Origin: Sarcina sp034439435
GTDB lineage: Bacteria; Bacillota; Clostridia; Clostridiales; Clostridiaceae
Length of the DNA stretch: 64,000 nt
NCBI RefSeq assembly: GCF_034439435.1
Contig: NZ_JAPCKJ010000001.1
Coordinates: 434,001-498,000, forward strand
Direction of reading: 5' to 3'
In this document: positions 43,159 through 51,914 of the stretch, one piece after another
Position numbering within the stretch: position 1 is the first letter of the stretch
Layout: every line of letters begins with the position of its first letter
Made by a program: the position numbers and the translations under genes
Notes under the pieces: model-generated
Databases searched by the model: none
What the model was told of the DNA's origin: nothing
The model's input: only the letters and a program-made list of their open reading frames with translations

Positions 43159-44205
43159 ATGACTTTTATTTTAGCTTTAACAGCAGTAATGTTTTTAATC
43201 TTTCTAGTATCCTATTTAAAAGATCCTAGAAAATTAATAAATGGATTATTATTTAATATTTTTCTAATCTTTTTAATGCTATCAATTGTTTATTTAGCTT
43301 TCTTGACAGAAAATAAAATTTTAATGGTTTTAGTTGGAATATTCTTTATATTTATTATTTTTATATTATTATTTGGAATATATGTTCTTATAATAGCTTT
43401 ATTGATAAACTCCAAAATTGTATTAAAACATGAAAGTAAAAGTCCAGCTAACTTGCTAACTCTCTTTTTAGCCTTAGCTCTTATAGCACATTTGATTTTC
43501 AGTTTTACTAAACCACAATTATATTTTTCTGAATATTTAAGACCTTTATTAGGAGCTTTTACTTTTATAGAAATTTACTTTATTTTTGATATATTTAATT
43601 TTTTAAGCATATCATTACTTTATAAATTTAGAATAAATAAATTAAATCAAGATTTTATAATAGTTTTAGGAAGTGGACTAATTGGTGACAGAGTTCCTCC
43701 TCTTTTAGCTAGTAGAATAAATAGAGCAATAGAATTCTATAGAAAACAAAGCAGAGTTAATAATCCTCCTAAAATAATATTTTCTGGTGGGCAAGGTCCA
43801 GACGAAAAAATTTCTGAAGCTTTAGCAATGCAAAAATATGCAATAGCTACTGGAATTCCTGTTGAAGATACTATATTAGAAGATAAATCTAAAAATACAT
43901 TGCAAAATATGAGATTCTCAAAGAATATAATGGATAAATTAGTAGAAAACAAAAAATACAATTGCGTCTTTGTAACAAATAACTTTCATGTGTTTAGAGC
44001 TAGTTTATATGCTAGAAAAGTAGGTCTAAAAGCACAAGGTATAGGCTCCAAAACAGCTCTTTACTATTTGCCTAATGCCATGATTAGAGAATATATAGCT
44101 ATAGTTGTAATGAATAAAAAGAGAAACTTAATAGTAGTTTCACTTATACTCATTACATGTATCGCTATATACTTATTGGACTTTTTTATAACTAAAATTC
44201 TATAA
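43159..44205 (+). CDS. DUF218 (YdcF/SanA-like) membrane protein
   Basis: 348 aa. Four to five membrane segments in about 1-150, then a DUF218 Rossmann-like domain (about 165-310) with IIVLGSGLIGDRVPP, the acidic/Ser-Gly pattern FSGGQGPDEKISEA, EDKSKNT and VFVTNNFHVFRA, and a final C-terminal membrane helix. Members are linked to cell-envelope polysaccharide or peptidoglycan metabolism, but activity is not established. ATG at 43159 with GGAGGTG 5 nt upstream. Monocistronic. Confidence 0.85.
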   Translation: MTFILALTAVMFLIFLVSYLKDPRKLINGLLFNIFLIFLMLSIVYLAFLTENKILMVLVGIFFIFIIFILLFGIYVLIIALLINSKIVLKHESKSPANLLTLFLALALIAHLIFSFTKPQLYFSEYLRPLLGAFTFIEIYFIFDIFNFLSISLLYKFRINKLNQDFIIVLGSGLIGDRVPPLLASRINRAIEFYRKQSRVNNPPKIIFSGGQGPDEKISEALAMQKYAIATGIPVEDTILEDKSKNTLQNMRFSKNIMDKLVENKKYNCVFVTNNFHVFRASLYARKVGLKAQGIGSKTALYYLPNAMIREYIAIVVMNKKRNLIVVSLILITCIAIYLLDFFITKIL

Positions 44206-44208
44206 AAT

Positions 44209-44246
44209 AAAAAAGAAACCCGTAGAATTTAGTGGGTTTCTTTTTT
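44209..44246. terminator. Bidirectional terminator
   Basis: Stem AAAAAAGAAACCC and GGGTTTCTTTTTT between the convergent DUF218 gene and the secreted small protein. Confidence 0.9.
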
Positions 44247-44258
44247 ATTTATTATATT

Positions 44259-44723
44259 TTATTTGTTAATTCCATTTCCTCTTCCTTGAAAACCTCTATT
44301 TCCTTGACCATTACCACAACTTCCTCTTCTCTCCATCATATTTTCTCTTCTTCTATTGCATGCATCAGAAAATTCAATTCCTAAATATTTAAAAGCTTTA
44401 TCATGAATTTCATAATATCTATTTAACTCTTCTTCACTAAGATTTCTCTTTGATTTTCCATGATATTGGTCAAAGAAAATCTTTTCCTCTCCTGTTAATT
44501 CATTATATCCCTTATCAAAAAGTTGTTTTTGTTCCTCTGTTAAATTCATATTAGAGTTATTTTCACACCAATATCCCTCTGAATAATTATCATCTGAAGT
44601 ATTTTCTTCGTTAACCGCTAGTGTTTGAAAGTCATCACTTGCCTTTGCCGTAACAGTTCCTATCATTCCAACTCCTAAAACTGTAGCTACAGATAGTGTT
44701 ATTGCTATATTTTTAACTTTCAT
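44259..44723 (-). CDS. Secreted small protein linked to a two-component system
   Basis: 154 aa. Signal peptide to about residue 28 (VTAKA). The mature part is charged and helical, with LTEEQKQLFDKGYNELTGEEKIFF and LSEEELNRYYEIHDKAF, spaced like the LTxEQ motifs of Spy/CpxP and DUF2680 proteins. The C-terminus is Arg/Gly/Asn-rich (CGNGQGNRGFQGRGNG). Third gene behind a response regulator and sensor kinase on the same strand (58-bp gap), so it is probably a target or modulator of that system. Function not known. Confidence 0.65.
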   Translation of the reverse strand: MKVKNIAITLSVATVLGVGMIGTVTAKASDDFQTLAVNEENTSDDNYSEGYWCENNSNMNLTEEQKQLFDKGYNELTGEEKIFFDQYHGKSKRNLSEEELNRYYEIHDKAFKYLGIEFSDACNRRRENMMERRGSCGNGQGNRGFQGRGNGINK

Positions 44724-44781
44724 CTTAATCCCTCCTAGTTATTTTATGATTTAATTATAAATCTTTGCTGTTACGCCACTG

Positions 44782-46266
44782 TTACGTGATAAAATTATAT
44801 ATATTTAACTCAACCCAAAATTCAACTCCATGCTCTTTATTTTCAACTCCATATTGTCCATCATGTAAGTTTATTATTTCTCTCACAATAGCTAAGCCTA
44901 ATCCTACCCTATTATCTTCTGAACCTCTATGCTCACTTTCTCTTATAAATGAATACCATATTGATTCCTTTTTACATTCTTCTATTTTTTCTCCACTATT
45001 ATAAACTGATATTTTAACTTTATTTTTATCCTCATAAATCTTTGTTCCTATAATTATTTCTTTATTTCCATCTACATGACATATAGCATTATCTATAAAG
45101 TTATTTAAAACTTGTCCTATTCTTATTTTGTCACCTATAAGCCAGATATTTTCTAAATTTAAAGAAATATTTATTCTTTCGTTTCTTAATCTAATACTAA
45201 AAATATTAATAACTTCTTCTATTAAATTGTTCAAATAAAACTTTTCTTTTTTTAATGAAAAACTTTTAGATTCTAATTTATATAAATCTAAGAGATCCTT
45301 AACCAACACTCCCATCTTTTCACTTTCATCACATATAACATTAACATAAAACTCTCTATCCTCTTCTCTCTCTGCTATGTTATTTCTAAGTCCCTCAGCA
45401 TACCCATTTATTACTGTTATTGGAGTTTTTAATTCATGAGAAACACTCGATACAAACTCTCGTTTTAATTTTTCTTCTTTTTTCTGTTTATCTAATAATT
45501 CATTTAATTTTATGTTCTTATCACTTAAATTTGTAAAGGCCTTTTTTATTTCATAGGATAACTTATTTATACTATTACCTAAATTTTCGATTTCATCTCC
45601 TGTAAATACCTCTACTTTTTCTTCAAAATTAAGTTTTGAAATCTTATCTGTAATCTTATTTAACTTTCTAATAGGTTTGGTAAATTTATTTGAAAAATAA
45701 ACTGCAATAATTATAGAAAATAGCATTATAGGAACAAATATAATTATTAGAAATTTAAGGGCTATATTAACACTATTCTTAATAGTGCTTATAGGAGTCT
45801 TAGTTATTATGTTATATCCATAGTCATTATTTTTGTTTATTGCACTTAAAAACTCTATATTTTCTGTTCTCTCATACATGGTATATACTTTAGAATTACT
45901 GCTTATTTCATATTCTTTTCCAAAAGTACACATTCCCATAGACTTCCCCATATTATTCTTATGGTTCCCCATACCATTTCCCATAGGTTTAGTACTAAAT
46001 ACTAAATTATTACTTTTATCATATATATCTACTGTAAAGCCTTTTGTTTTACTCTGATTTAATATATCATTTTCTACATCCTCATTAATTCCTTTTTCAA
46101 CTTTTACATCTATGTATTCCCCAAAGTAATTTAATTCTCTGCCTATATTTTTTATATAGAAATTTTCAAAGCATGTAGCAAAAATAATTATTCCTATTAC
46201 TATTAAAGAATTTATAAGTAATATTCCCGTTAGCAACTTCCCTCTTATAGATTTTATTTTACTCAC
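44782..46266 (-). CDS. Sensor histidine kinase with Met-rich extracellular segment
   Basis: About 494 aa. Two membrane helices (about 11-34 and 168-192) bracket an extracellular domain. That domain contains a Met/His/Cys cluster MGNGMGNHKNNMGKSMGMC (about residues 95-113), which could bind a soft metal such as Cu(I) or Ag(I). HAMP follows, then HisKA with the phosphorylated His in SSVSHELKTP (about H277) and an ATPase domain with a C-terminal GLGLAIV. I prefer the GTG at 46266, whose GTGAGTAA overlaps the stop of the response regulator by 8 bp; a TTG at 46281 is possible. Confidence 0.88.
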   Translation of the reverse strand: MSKIKSIRGKLLTGILLINSLIVIGIIIFATCFENFYIKNIGRELNYFGEYIDVKVEKGINEDVENDILNQSKTKGFTVDIYDKSNNLVFSTKPMGNGMGNHKNNMGKSMGMCTFGKEYEISSNSKVYTMYERTENIEFLSAINKNNDYGYNIITKTPISTIKNSVNIALKFLIIIFVPIMLFSIIIAVYFSNKFTKPIRKLNKITDKISKLNFEEKVEVFTGDEIENLGNSINKLSYEIKKAFTNLSDKNIKLNELLDKQKKEEKLKREFVSSVSHELKTPITVINGYAEGLRNNIAEREEDREFYVNVICDESEKMGVLVKDLLDLYKLESKSFSLKKEKFYLNNLIEEVINIFSIRLRNERINISLNLENIWLIGDKIRIGQVLNNFIDNAICHVDGNKEIIIGTKIYEDKNKVKISVYNSGEKIEECKKESIWYSFIRESEHRGSEDNRVGLGLAIVREIINLHDGQYGVENKEHGVEFWVELNIYNFIT

Positions 46267-46924
46267 CAAGTCTATACCCAAATCCTCTTATATTTTTAAT
46301 AAATGAGGCATCCTTTCCTAACTTTCTTCTCAATCTTGTAATATGAGTGTCTACAGTCCTAGAATCACCCTCATAATCATATCCCCATATTAACTCTATT
46401 ATATTTTCTCTGTTATATATTCTTTCTTTATTTTTCATAAAAAGTAAAAGAAGTTCATATTCTTTATGAGTTAATTCAACCTTTTCTTTATTAATCTCTA
46501 TAATATGATTATCAATTTCTAAAGTTATATCATTATACTTAATAACTTTCTTTTTATTTTCTATTTGAACTCGCTTCAATAAATTTTTCACTCTAGCTAT
46601 AAGTAATTTAGGGTTAAATGGTTTTGATATATATTCATCTGCTCCCATATCAAAGCTAACCAATTCATCTATATCTCTATCCTTAGCAGTTAACATAAGT
46701 ATTGGAACCTCTGATTTTTCTCTTATCTTTTTACATACTTGCCAACCGTCATATATAGGCATCATTATATCTAATATAACTAAAGATATATTCTCGTGAT
46801 AAAAAATTTCTATGGCCTCTTTTCCATTGGCAGCTAGAAACACTTTATAATTTTCCTTTTTTAGAAAATCTGATACCAACCTTAAAATTCTTGAATCATC
46901 TTCAGCAACTAATATATTTATCAT
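46259..46924 (-). CDS. OmpR/PhoB-family response regulator
   Basis: 221 aa. Receiver domain with acidic pocket AEDD, phosphoacceptor Asp in LVILDIMMP (about D51) and Lys in YISKPFNP; winged-helix DNA-binding domain at about 125-221 ending SRTVDTHITRLRRKLG. Partner of the overlapping sensor kinase. Targets unknown; the co-transcribed secreted protein is the best candidate. Confidence 0.93.
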   Translation of the reverse strand: MINILVAEDDSRILRLVSDFLKKENYKVFLAANGKEAIEIFYHENISLVILDIMMPIYDGWQVCKKIREKSEVPILMLTAKDRDIDELVSFDMGADEYISKPFNPKLLIARVKNLLKRVQIENKKKVIKYNDITLEIDNHIIEINKEKVELTHKEYELLLLFMKNKERIYNRENIIELIWGYDYEGDSRTVDTHITRLRRKLGKDASFIKNIRGFGYRLGE

Positions 46925-47005
46925 GAATATCTCTCCTTAAAATCTATTTACACATTAATTTAATCACTAAAATATGTAAATTTTAAGTATTCTTCTTATA
47001 AAAAA

Positions 47006-47040
47006 AGAGTCAAAACAGTAAAAAAACTGTTTTGACTCTC
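47006..47040 (-). terminator. Terminator of the 23-residue gene
   Basis: Perfect 14-bp stem AGAGTCAAAACAGT and ACTGTTTTGACTCT, then TTTTTTTATAAG on the minus strand. Confidence 0.9.
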
Positions 47041-47049
47041 TAAATTAAA

Positions 47050-47121
47050 CTATTCTTCTGTACTTCCAACTATTTTTGTTTTAGCTTTTTTAGGTTTTTT
47101 CGTATTATTATTTTTAGCCAT
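47050..47121 (-). CDS. Small basic protein (23 aa), function unknown
   Basis: ATG at 47121 with AAGGAG about 8 nt upstream; reads MAKNNNTKKPKKAKTKIVG followed by STEE and a stop, and a strong terminator follows 10 bp later. Lysine-rich and probably disordered. The tight gene architecture supports expression. I do not recognise it; candidates are a nucleic-acid- or ribosome-associated micro-protein. Confidence 0.6.
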   Translation of the reverse strand: MAKNNNTKKPKKAKTKIVGSTEE

Positions 47122-47224
47122 ATTACTTTTCTCCTTAGAATTCTTCTTTTAAATTAATAATTGCAATTACTTATTTATAAACTATTATGTCTGTATTTTT
47201 ATAAATGTATACTGGTACTTTATA

Positions 47225-47270
47225 CAAAAAAATATGGTTATTTGTCCTTCATTACAAATAACCATATAAA
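47225..47270 (-). terminator. Terminator after nucleotidase
   Basis: Stem ATATGGTTATTTGT with ACAAATAACCATAT, then TTTTTTTGTAT on the minus strand, about 28 bp after the stop. Confidence 0.88.
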
Positions 47271-47297
47271 GTCTTTTAATTAATACATTCTTTTAAA

Positions 47298-49292
47298 TTA
47301 TTTAGAAAATTTATATGTATAAGTGCTTAATCCTTTTCCAGCATCACCTTGTACTTCTATTCCTTCAAAATCTCCTACATAATCCTTTCCATTAGTATTA
47401 GATAGGAACTTTCCTTGAACTCCTTCTCCAATTATTTTCCAATTATTATCCTTAGAAGGAGTTAATGGTGATTTCGCCTTAATATAATCAGATAATATCT
47501 GTCTTGTCTCATCTTGTGAAAGATAAACTAGCTTATCCCCTGATTTTAAAGTTGGGAAGTTTCCTCCACCACCTGCTCTATAGTTATTAGTTACAACTAA
47601 AAACTCTTGGTCCATATCAATAGGTTGTCCATTATATGTTAAATTTTTTATTCTATTTGAATCCTTATTTATAACATTTCCGTCTTTATCATACTTTGGT
47701 GCTTCTGTTACATCTATATCATAATTAACACCATCTATAATATCAAAATTAAATCCTGGGTATTCAAGATTCACAAAGTCTTGTGGTTCATTTGAATCCT
47801 TTTTAACTTGATTAAATTGACCAGCACTCATTTCTAGCCACTCTTTAACATCAGATCCTTTTACTTTAACAACAGCTACCAAATTAGGAAATTTATATAT
47901 ATTAGATATATCTTTTATCTTTATATCTCCACTCTTTAGATTAAAATAATCTTCTGAGTTTATTCCACCTTCAGTTAATCCAGCTTTAAGAGGTGCTGTT
48001 GCACATAATACTGGTAAATCCTTATAAGGTGTAAGTTCTTCGTTATTATTAGCTATAAGACCTTGTACATATTCCTTTTGAGCATCATTTATAAGTTGTA
48101 TTGGAGCACTATCTGCAACTAATGAAAAATAACTATTTAAATCCTTTGTTATTTTTCCTACTGGCGCATTTACATACTCCATAGTGGCTTCATGATATGG
48201 TTTTAAAAAGCTTACTAACTCTTCATCATTTGCTGCCCCTTTAGCATCCATATTTTTAGTACTTCCATCTGCTACAGTCCATTTCCCATCCTTATTTTGA
48301 TTAAGAGTTAAATCTATAACGCCTAATTGCTTAGCAAAGTTAAGTGGCTGAACAGTAGGTGTTCCATTCATTGTACCTTTTTCAACATCAACATCTCCTA
48401 ATGATTTATATTTTTCATTTGGAAATTTATCGTGAGAATGTCCTGTTACCACAGCATCTATCCCATCTACCTTTGTTAATTCATAGGCTTCATTTTCATC
48501 ACCTTTATTATATTCTCCATCACCATAACCACTATGTGATAAAGCTACTATAACGTCTGCTCCATCATTTTTCATTTGAGGAACAAATTTTTCTGCAGTT
48601 TCTTTTATGTCTGCGACCTTTACTTTTCCATCTAAATTTATTTTATCCCAATTTAAAATTTGAGGAGGAACAAAGCCTATTATCCCAACTTTCAAATTTT
48701 GTTCTTGTCCATTTGAATCCATAACCTTCTCATCAATTATTTTATATGGTGTGAAAACATTAGTTTCTCCATCATCTTTATATATGTTAGCATTTACAAA
48801 TGGAATATCACTATTATTAACAATATCTTGGAGATAATCTAACCCATAGTTAAATTCATGATTTCCTAATGTACCAACATCATATCCCATTTTTTCTAAA
48901 GTTGAATAAACTGGTGATTTCTCTCCTTCTTTAGGTGGATTAACCTTACCATAGTAATCTCCTAAAGGAGTTCCTTGTATGTCATCTCCATTGTCAACTA
49001 AAATCACATTATCTATATTATCATTTACATTTGAATTTGGATCAACTTCTTTTTTCGCTTCTTTTATGAGAGTTGATATTTTGACCATTCCCATATTATC
49101 TAATTCAGAATCAGTATAATAGTCATAGTTCATCAAATTAGAATGCATATCCGTTGTAGCTAATACTCTTAACTTAACTTGATTTTCATTTGATGCCTGC
49201 TCACTTTCACCTTTAGAATCACAGCCCCACAATAATGATCCCGTCATCAACTGAGCTGCTAATATTGTTGCTATTATTCTTTTCTTTTTCAA
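47298..49292 (-). CDS. Secreted 2',3'-cyclic-nucleotide phosphodiesterase / nucleotidase (CpdB/UshA-like)
   Basis: 664 aa. Metallophosphoesterase domain with the five family blocks: TDMHSNL (about 51), DNGDDIQGTP (about 98), GNHEFNYG (about 143), ALSHSGYG (about 250) and GHSHDKFP (about 284). A C-terminal 5'-nucleotidase substrate domain (about 370-640) includes NYRAGGGGNFP. N-terminal signal MKKKRIIATILAAQLM with LLWGC; the Cys could be a lipid-attachment site, although Trp at -2 is unusual. Releases phosphate or nucleosides from extracellular nucleotides. Monocistronic. Confidence 0.87.
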   Translation of the reverse strand: MKKKRIIATILAAQLMTGSLLWGCDSKGESEQASNENQVKLRVLATTDMHSNLMNYDYYTDSELDNMGMVKISTLIKEAKKEVDPNSNVNDNIDNVILVDNGDDIQGTPLGDYYGKVNPPKEGEKSPVYSTLEKMGYDVGTLGNHEFNYGLDYLQDIVNNSDIPFVNANIYKDDGETNVFTPYKIIDEKVMDSNGQEQNLKVGIIGFVPPQILNWDKINLDGKVKVADIKETAEKFVPQMKNDGADVIVALSHSGYGDGEYNKGDENEAYELTKVDGIDAVVTGHSHDKFPNEKYKSLGDVDVEKGTMNGTPTVQPLNFAKQLGVIDLTLNQNKDGKWTVADGSTKNMDAKGAANDEELVSFLKPYHEATMEYVNAPVGKITKDLNSYFSLVADSAPIQLINDAQKEYVQGLIANNNEELTPYKDLPVLCATAPLKAGLTEGGINSEDYFNLKSGDIKIKDISNIYKFPNLVAVVKVKGSDVKEWLEMSAGQFNQVKKDSNEPQDFVNLEYPGFNFDIIDGVNYDIDVTEAPKYDKDGNVINKDSNRIKNLTYNGQPIDMDQEFLVVTNNYRAGGGGNFPTLKSGDKLVYLSQDETRQILSDYIKAKSPLTPSKDNNWKIIGEGVQGKFLSNTNGKDYVGDFEGIEVQGDAGKGLSTYTYKFSK

Positions 49293-49534
49293 ATTTTACA
49301 CCGTCCTTAATTTAATTCTTAATAACCTTTTAAATCGTTTTAACTATAAATAAAGTTTAATATATCGTTTACAGAACAATTTTAACATATAGTTACTAAT
49401 TTAACAAGTTATTTACATATAGACCATTTTCTTAATTTTTCCTTAATTATTTACAAAGTTTATCTATTTATTTTACATTTTGTTAATTTTTATGATATAT
49501 TGTAATAAATAACTTTTGAAGGGGGAATTCTTTT

Positions 49535-49945
49535 ATGGAAAATCAAAAACAAAATAAATTAGGAGCTGGGATAATTGCTATTTCTATAATACAAATAATC
49601 TTCTCAGCCTTTGGACTTCTTGGCTCAATCCTTTTATTAATGCCAAGTTTCCAAGAAAATATGGCTGCAATTTCTGGAGTATCACTTAATCAAATGGGTT
49701 TCAACAATGTAACAATTATTATTGGATTAGTAGCAATAATATTAGATCTTTTAGGAATAATACTAATACTAAGAAAAAAAGCTATCGGACTATATATATA
49801 CTTATTAGTGACTGCTGCTAATATAATTTATTCAATTGTACTTAATGGAATTAGTATATTCTCATTAATAGGTTCATTAATCTTACCATTATTAATGACA
49901 TTTTTTGTTTATAAAAAGAAAGAACTTTTTGGATTAAGTAAATAA
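49535..49945 (+). CDS. Hypothetical four-helix membrane protein (136 aa)
   Basis: Not recognised. Four hydrophobic segments (about 10-35, 55-78, 84-104, 106-128) with a short N-terminal basic tail MENQKQNK and a Lys-rich end, typical of small DUF4064-like membrane proteins. ATG at 49535 with GAAGGGGG upstream. Convergent with the MacB-like operon; own terminator. Confidence 0.6.
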   Translation: MENQKQNKLGAGIIAISIIQIIFSAFGLLGSILLLMPSFQENMAAISGVSLNQMGFNNVTIIIGLVAIILDLLGIILILRKKAIGLYIYLLVTAANIIYSIVLNGISIFSLIGSLILPLLMTFFVYKKKELFGLSK

Positions 49946-49969
49946 TAGCACCATAAAACTTGCATTAAT

Positions 49970-50012
49970 AAAAAAGACGGAAATTAAAATAATTAATTTC
50001 CGTCTTTTTTAT
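49970..50012. terminator. Bidirectional terminator
   Basis: Stem AAAAAAGACGGAAATTAA and TTAATTTCCGTCTTTTTT between the small membrane protein gene and the MacB-like permease gene (convergent). Confidence 0.9.
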
Positions 50013-50044
50013 AGTTTCTTTTAATTTGAAATATAATTTTAATT

Positions 50045-51229
50045 TTATCTATAAATAGCCTTTATAGGATCTAACTTACATGCATTGTAAGCCGGTATTA
50101 TTCCAAAGACTATTCCCTCAATTATTGAAACTAATGTAGCTCCTATAAATGTACTCATTGTAAGAATTGGCTTAAATGGCAAGAATGCTCCTGCTCCTTT
50201 AGCTACTAAGTAACCTAATAATATTCCAATTAATCCACCTATTAGGGTTACTAATACGGCTTCAAATAAAAATTGAAGTAAAATACTTTTTGGTTTTGCT
50301 CCAATAGCCCTTCTTATCCCAATTTCCCTTTTTCTTTCTGAAACTGAGACATACATTATATTCATAACACCAATTCCCCCTACTAAAAGAGAAATTCCTG
50401 TTATAAATGCTATGAATTTTGTTAATCCACCAATTATATTTTCAAAAGCTTTTGTTACTTCTTCTGGATCTTGCATTTCATATTTTCCTGCAATATTAGG
50501 ATGATTAGCCATTAAATATTTTTCTATCTCTTTATATACAGCCTTTTTATCCACATCTGCATTAAGTGATACATCTAAAGAAGTTATTACTTCATTGCTA
50601 TTCATATTATCTATAGCTTTTTGAGGAACATAACTTGTGCTTCCTCCAAAACTCATCATATCAACCTTAGGAAGAATACCTATAACCTCAAAATTAATTC
50701 CATTCATAGTTACAGCTTTACCAATACCACTTTCAATCGGATTAAACAATTCTTTTGCAACGTTATTATCTAATACAATTAAAGACTTATTTTCATCTCC
50801 ATCTTCAAACCATCTTCCATACTGAACTTTCTCATTTTTTCCATCGTATGGTCCTAACATAGTAAATTGATTCTTATCAAAATATTGAAGTTGACTACTT
50901 GAAAAACTCATTACTCCCATAAAACCTTGAGATGGCTTCACATCTTTAACTCCCTTTATCTCTTTTATACCTTGCATATCTGATTTTGTAAAAGGTTCTA
51001 AAAGACTCATATTTGCTTCAAAGTTATCTGGTTTAAATGTTATGTTTATCTTATTAGCATTAGTTTCTTGAGAAGATTCTAAAACATAAGCTTTTAATCC
51101 ATCACCTACTGAAAGTATTGTAACTACAGAGCTTATGCCAATAATAATACCAATCATTGTTAGAAAAGTTCTTAACTTATGAAACTTTAAACTAGCAATG
51201 GCAGTTTTTATTAAATTAATTGATGACAT
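50045..51229 (-). CDS. MacB-type ABC transporter permease (FtsX/MacB_PCD)
   Basis: 394 aa. N-terminal membrane helix (about 20-42), extracytoplasmic MacB_PCD domain (about 45-245), then three C-terminal helices with the FtsX-family motif RKREIGIRRAIGAKPKSILL. Works with the ATPase and adaptor encoded just upstream, exporting or extruding peptides, drugs or signals across the envelope by a mechanotransmission mechanism. Overlaps the ATPase gene by 14 bp. Confidence 0.92.
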   Translation of the reverse strand: MSSINLIKTAIASLKFHKLRTFLTMIGIIIGISSVVTILSVGDGLKAYVLESSQETNANKINITFKPDNFEANMSLLEPFTKSDMQGIKEIKGVKDVKPSQGFMGVMSFSSSQLQYFDKNQFTMLGPYDGKNEKVQYGRWFEDGDENKSLIVLDNNVAKELFNPIESGIGKAVTMNGINFEVIGILPKVDMMSFGGSTSYVPQKAIDNMNSNEVITSLDVSLNADVDKKAVYKEIEKYLMANHPNIAGKYEMQDPEEVTKAFENIIGGLTKFIAFITGISLLVGGIGVMNIMYVSVSERKREIGIRRAIGAKPKSILLQFLFEAVLVTLIGGLIGILLGYLVAKGAGAFLPFKPILTMSTFIGATLVSIIEGIVFGIIPAYNACKLDPIKAIYR

Positions 51230-51914
51230 AATCTTCCCCCTTTGTTATCACTCCATCCTTAACTCTTATTACCTTATTGGCATATTTAGTTAAGTCTTCA
51301 TCATGTGTTACCATAATTATTGTCTTATTATCCTCATTAAGTTTCTTTAAAATCTCCATAATTTCTGTACCAGTATTACTATCTAAAGCACCTGTTGGTT
51401 CATCTGCAAAAATAACATATGGATTATTTATAAGAGCTCTTGCAATAGCTACCCTTTGTTGTTGACCTCCAGATAACTCTAAAGGAAGCTGGTTTTTCTT
51501 TTCAGATAATCCAACCATATTTAAATACTTATCTATAAGTTCTTCTCTTTCCTTACGAGGAACATTTTTTTCATTATATAACAGTGGCAGCTCAACATTG
51601 CTTCCTATAGTCATAGAATTTATTAAGTGGAATTGTTGAAATATAAATCCCATATATTTATTTCTTATATCAGCCTTTTGATTCTCTTTTAACTTACTTA
51701 CATCAACGTTATTAAACTTGTATGTACCATCCTCAAAACTATCTAATAACCCTAATAAGTTCATTAAAGTTGTTTTACCACTACCTGATTTACCCATTAT
51801 CATGACAAAATCACCTTGTTCTATAGTCAAGTTTACATCCTTTAACACATGGAACTTTTCTTTACCTAAGTTATAGTATTTATTTAAGTGATTAACTTCT
51901 ACTATATTACTCAA
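51216..51914 (-). CDS. MacB/LolD-type ABC transporter ATPase
   Basis: 232 aa. Walker A GKSGSGKTT, Q-loop FIFQQFHL, signature LSGGQQQR, Walker B VIFADEPTGALD and switch His in MVTHDEDL. The DEPTGALDSNTG sequence is typical of the MacB/LolD/FtsE group. TTG start overlaps the end of the adaptor gene by 8 bp and the permease start lies inside its 3' end, so all three are coupled. Confidence 0.94.
   Translation of the reverse strand: MSNIVEVNHLNKYYNLGKEKFHVLKDVNLTIEQGDFVMIMGKSGSGKTTLMNLLGLLDSFEDGTYKFNNVDVSKLKENQKADIRNKYMGFIFQQFHLINSMTIGSNVELPLLYNEKNVPRKEREELIDKYLNMVGLSEKKNQLPLELSGGQQQRVAIARALINNPYVIFADEPTGALDSNTGTEIMEILKKLNEDNKTIIMVTHDEDLTKYANKVIRVKDGVITKGEDYVIN

Larger units (their letters stand above)
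46925..47297. other. Intergenic region with a micro-gene
   Basis: Contains the 23-codon gene at 47050-47121, its terminator at 47006-47040 and the nucleotidase terminator at 47225-47270. The remaining stretches (46925-47000 and 47130-47220) hold nothing I can support beyond likely promoter DNA. Confidence 0.6.

Noticed and set aside
43000..43160. ATT/ATA tandem triplets as a meaningful microsatellite
   Set aside because: Short run in an AT-rich promoter region; no sign of function.
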